A stretch of DNA of 6,752 nucleotides. Origin: SIG603 sp964370405 (GTDB lineage Bacteria > Bacillota > Clostridia > Oscillospirales > Acutalibacteraceae). Every line of letters starts with the position of its first letter. The first letter of the stretch is position 1. The notes under the pieces were generated by a model. It worked only from the letters and a program-made list of their open reading frames with translations, searched no databases and had not been told where the DNA came from. The DNA lies in assembly GCA_964370405.1 (NCBI GenBank), contig CAYJJB010000090.1:1-6752 (forward strand), given 5' to 3'. This document shows, in pieces, positions 6,479-6,752 of the stretch. Both the position numbers and the translations under genes were made by a program.

Positions 6479-6752
6479 CATCACAAGAACATTTTAGTAT
6501 TTCTATTCAACTATTTGTACATATATTACAAATTTTAATTCGTATACTTTCACTTTAGTTTTTCGTCGCAAGTTTATACGTTCTGTCTAAATATTTATAA
6601 TTGTCTTGGACTTAATCTTTTAACACAGTCTGGGTTTCTTAGTTTATAATTAGGTGCTAAAGTCATTATATTCAATTTTCTTAAATCCAAAACTATCGAC
6701 ATGATGCTAGTTTATAGCTCCATCAATTTTGAACAAACACTGTTTTAAAACT
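6479..6752. other. Non-coding region upstream of the operon
   Basis: About 270 further AT-rich bases with no supported gene, RNA gene or CRISPR. Short plus-strand frames (10 codons from 6465, 15 codons from 6701) are too small and have no family features. A TATAAT at 6645-6650 on the plus strand lacks a -35. The one notable structure is an inverted repeat at 6513-6533, listed separately. Confidence 0.55.
6513..6533. repeat. Inverted repeat ATTTGTA-N7-TACAAAT, possible operator
   Basis: Perfect 7-base arms (6513-6519 and 6527-6533) separated by 7 bases, a 21-base dyad with half-site centres 14 bases apart. It lies about 115-135 bases upstream of the predicted operon start. It could be a regulator site for this operon or for a gene beyond the window. 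The stem is too AT-rich for a good terminator. Confidence 0.35.

Noticed and set aside
6465..6497. 10-codon plus-strand frame preceded by GAGG, possible leader peptide
   Set aside because: It runs opposite to the operon, is very short, and overlaps the direct repeat that explains the sequence better.
33..6752. Similarity between about 33-47 (CATCAAGTTTAAACA) and 6721-6735 (CATCAATTTTGAACA), as if flanking repeats of an island
   Set aside because: Only 13 of 15 bases agree in very AT-rich DNA, the match does not continue, and no integrase or transposase is present.

Overview
The window is a one-directional block of five genes, all on the minus strand, flanked by about 325-375 bases of non-coding sequence at each end. 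The DNA is AT-rich (roughly a third G+C by eye). It has strong AGGAGG-type ribosome binding sites, two TTG start codons placed behind perfect Shine-Dalgarno sequences, and extended -10 promoters of the TGnTATAAT type. These traits, with the protein families present, point to a low-GC Gram-positive anaerobe of the Clostridia type. The species cannot be named from this sequence. A run of ten N inside one gene shows that it is a draft assembly.

Reading in the direction of transcription (right to left): 6752-6377 is an upstream control region with a good extended -10 promoter, a pair of direct repeats 31 bases apart in activator-like positions, and an inverted repeat. Then comes a secernin-like C69 family dipeptidase (6376-5054). 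It is followed after 34 bases by a GltS-like sodium:carboxylate/glutamate symporter relative (5019-3616). A 187-base intergenic stretch (3615-3429) holds weak promoter-like elements and two degenerate copies of the same repeat. Next is a type-1 glycerate kinase (3428-2277), whose TAA stop abuts the ATG of a TauE/SafE-type membrane transporter (2276-1563). A CdaR-type sugar-diacid/glycerate regulator (1472-327) has its own extended -10 promoter starting at the end of the transporter gene. The remaining 326-1 holds no gene that I can support.

My reading is a catabolic module. The C69 hydrolase and GltS-like carrier would handle uptake and cleavage of a peptide or amide. The kinase would feed glycerate into glycolysis as phosphoglycerate. 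The TauE/SafE protein would move a small organic anion. CdaR, whose family senses glycerate or diacids, would control the set. The kinase-transporter-regulator linkage is sensible from known family roles. The link between the peptidase/symporter pair and glycerate is an inference, and it is the most interesting open question here. Three gene starts are better placed downstream of the longest open frame because the ribosome binding site lies inside the longer version.
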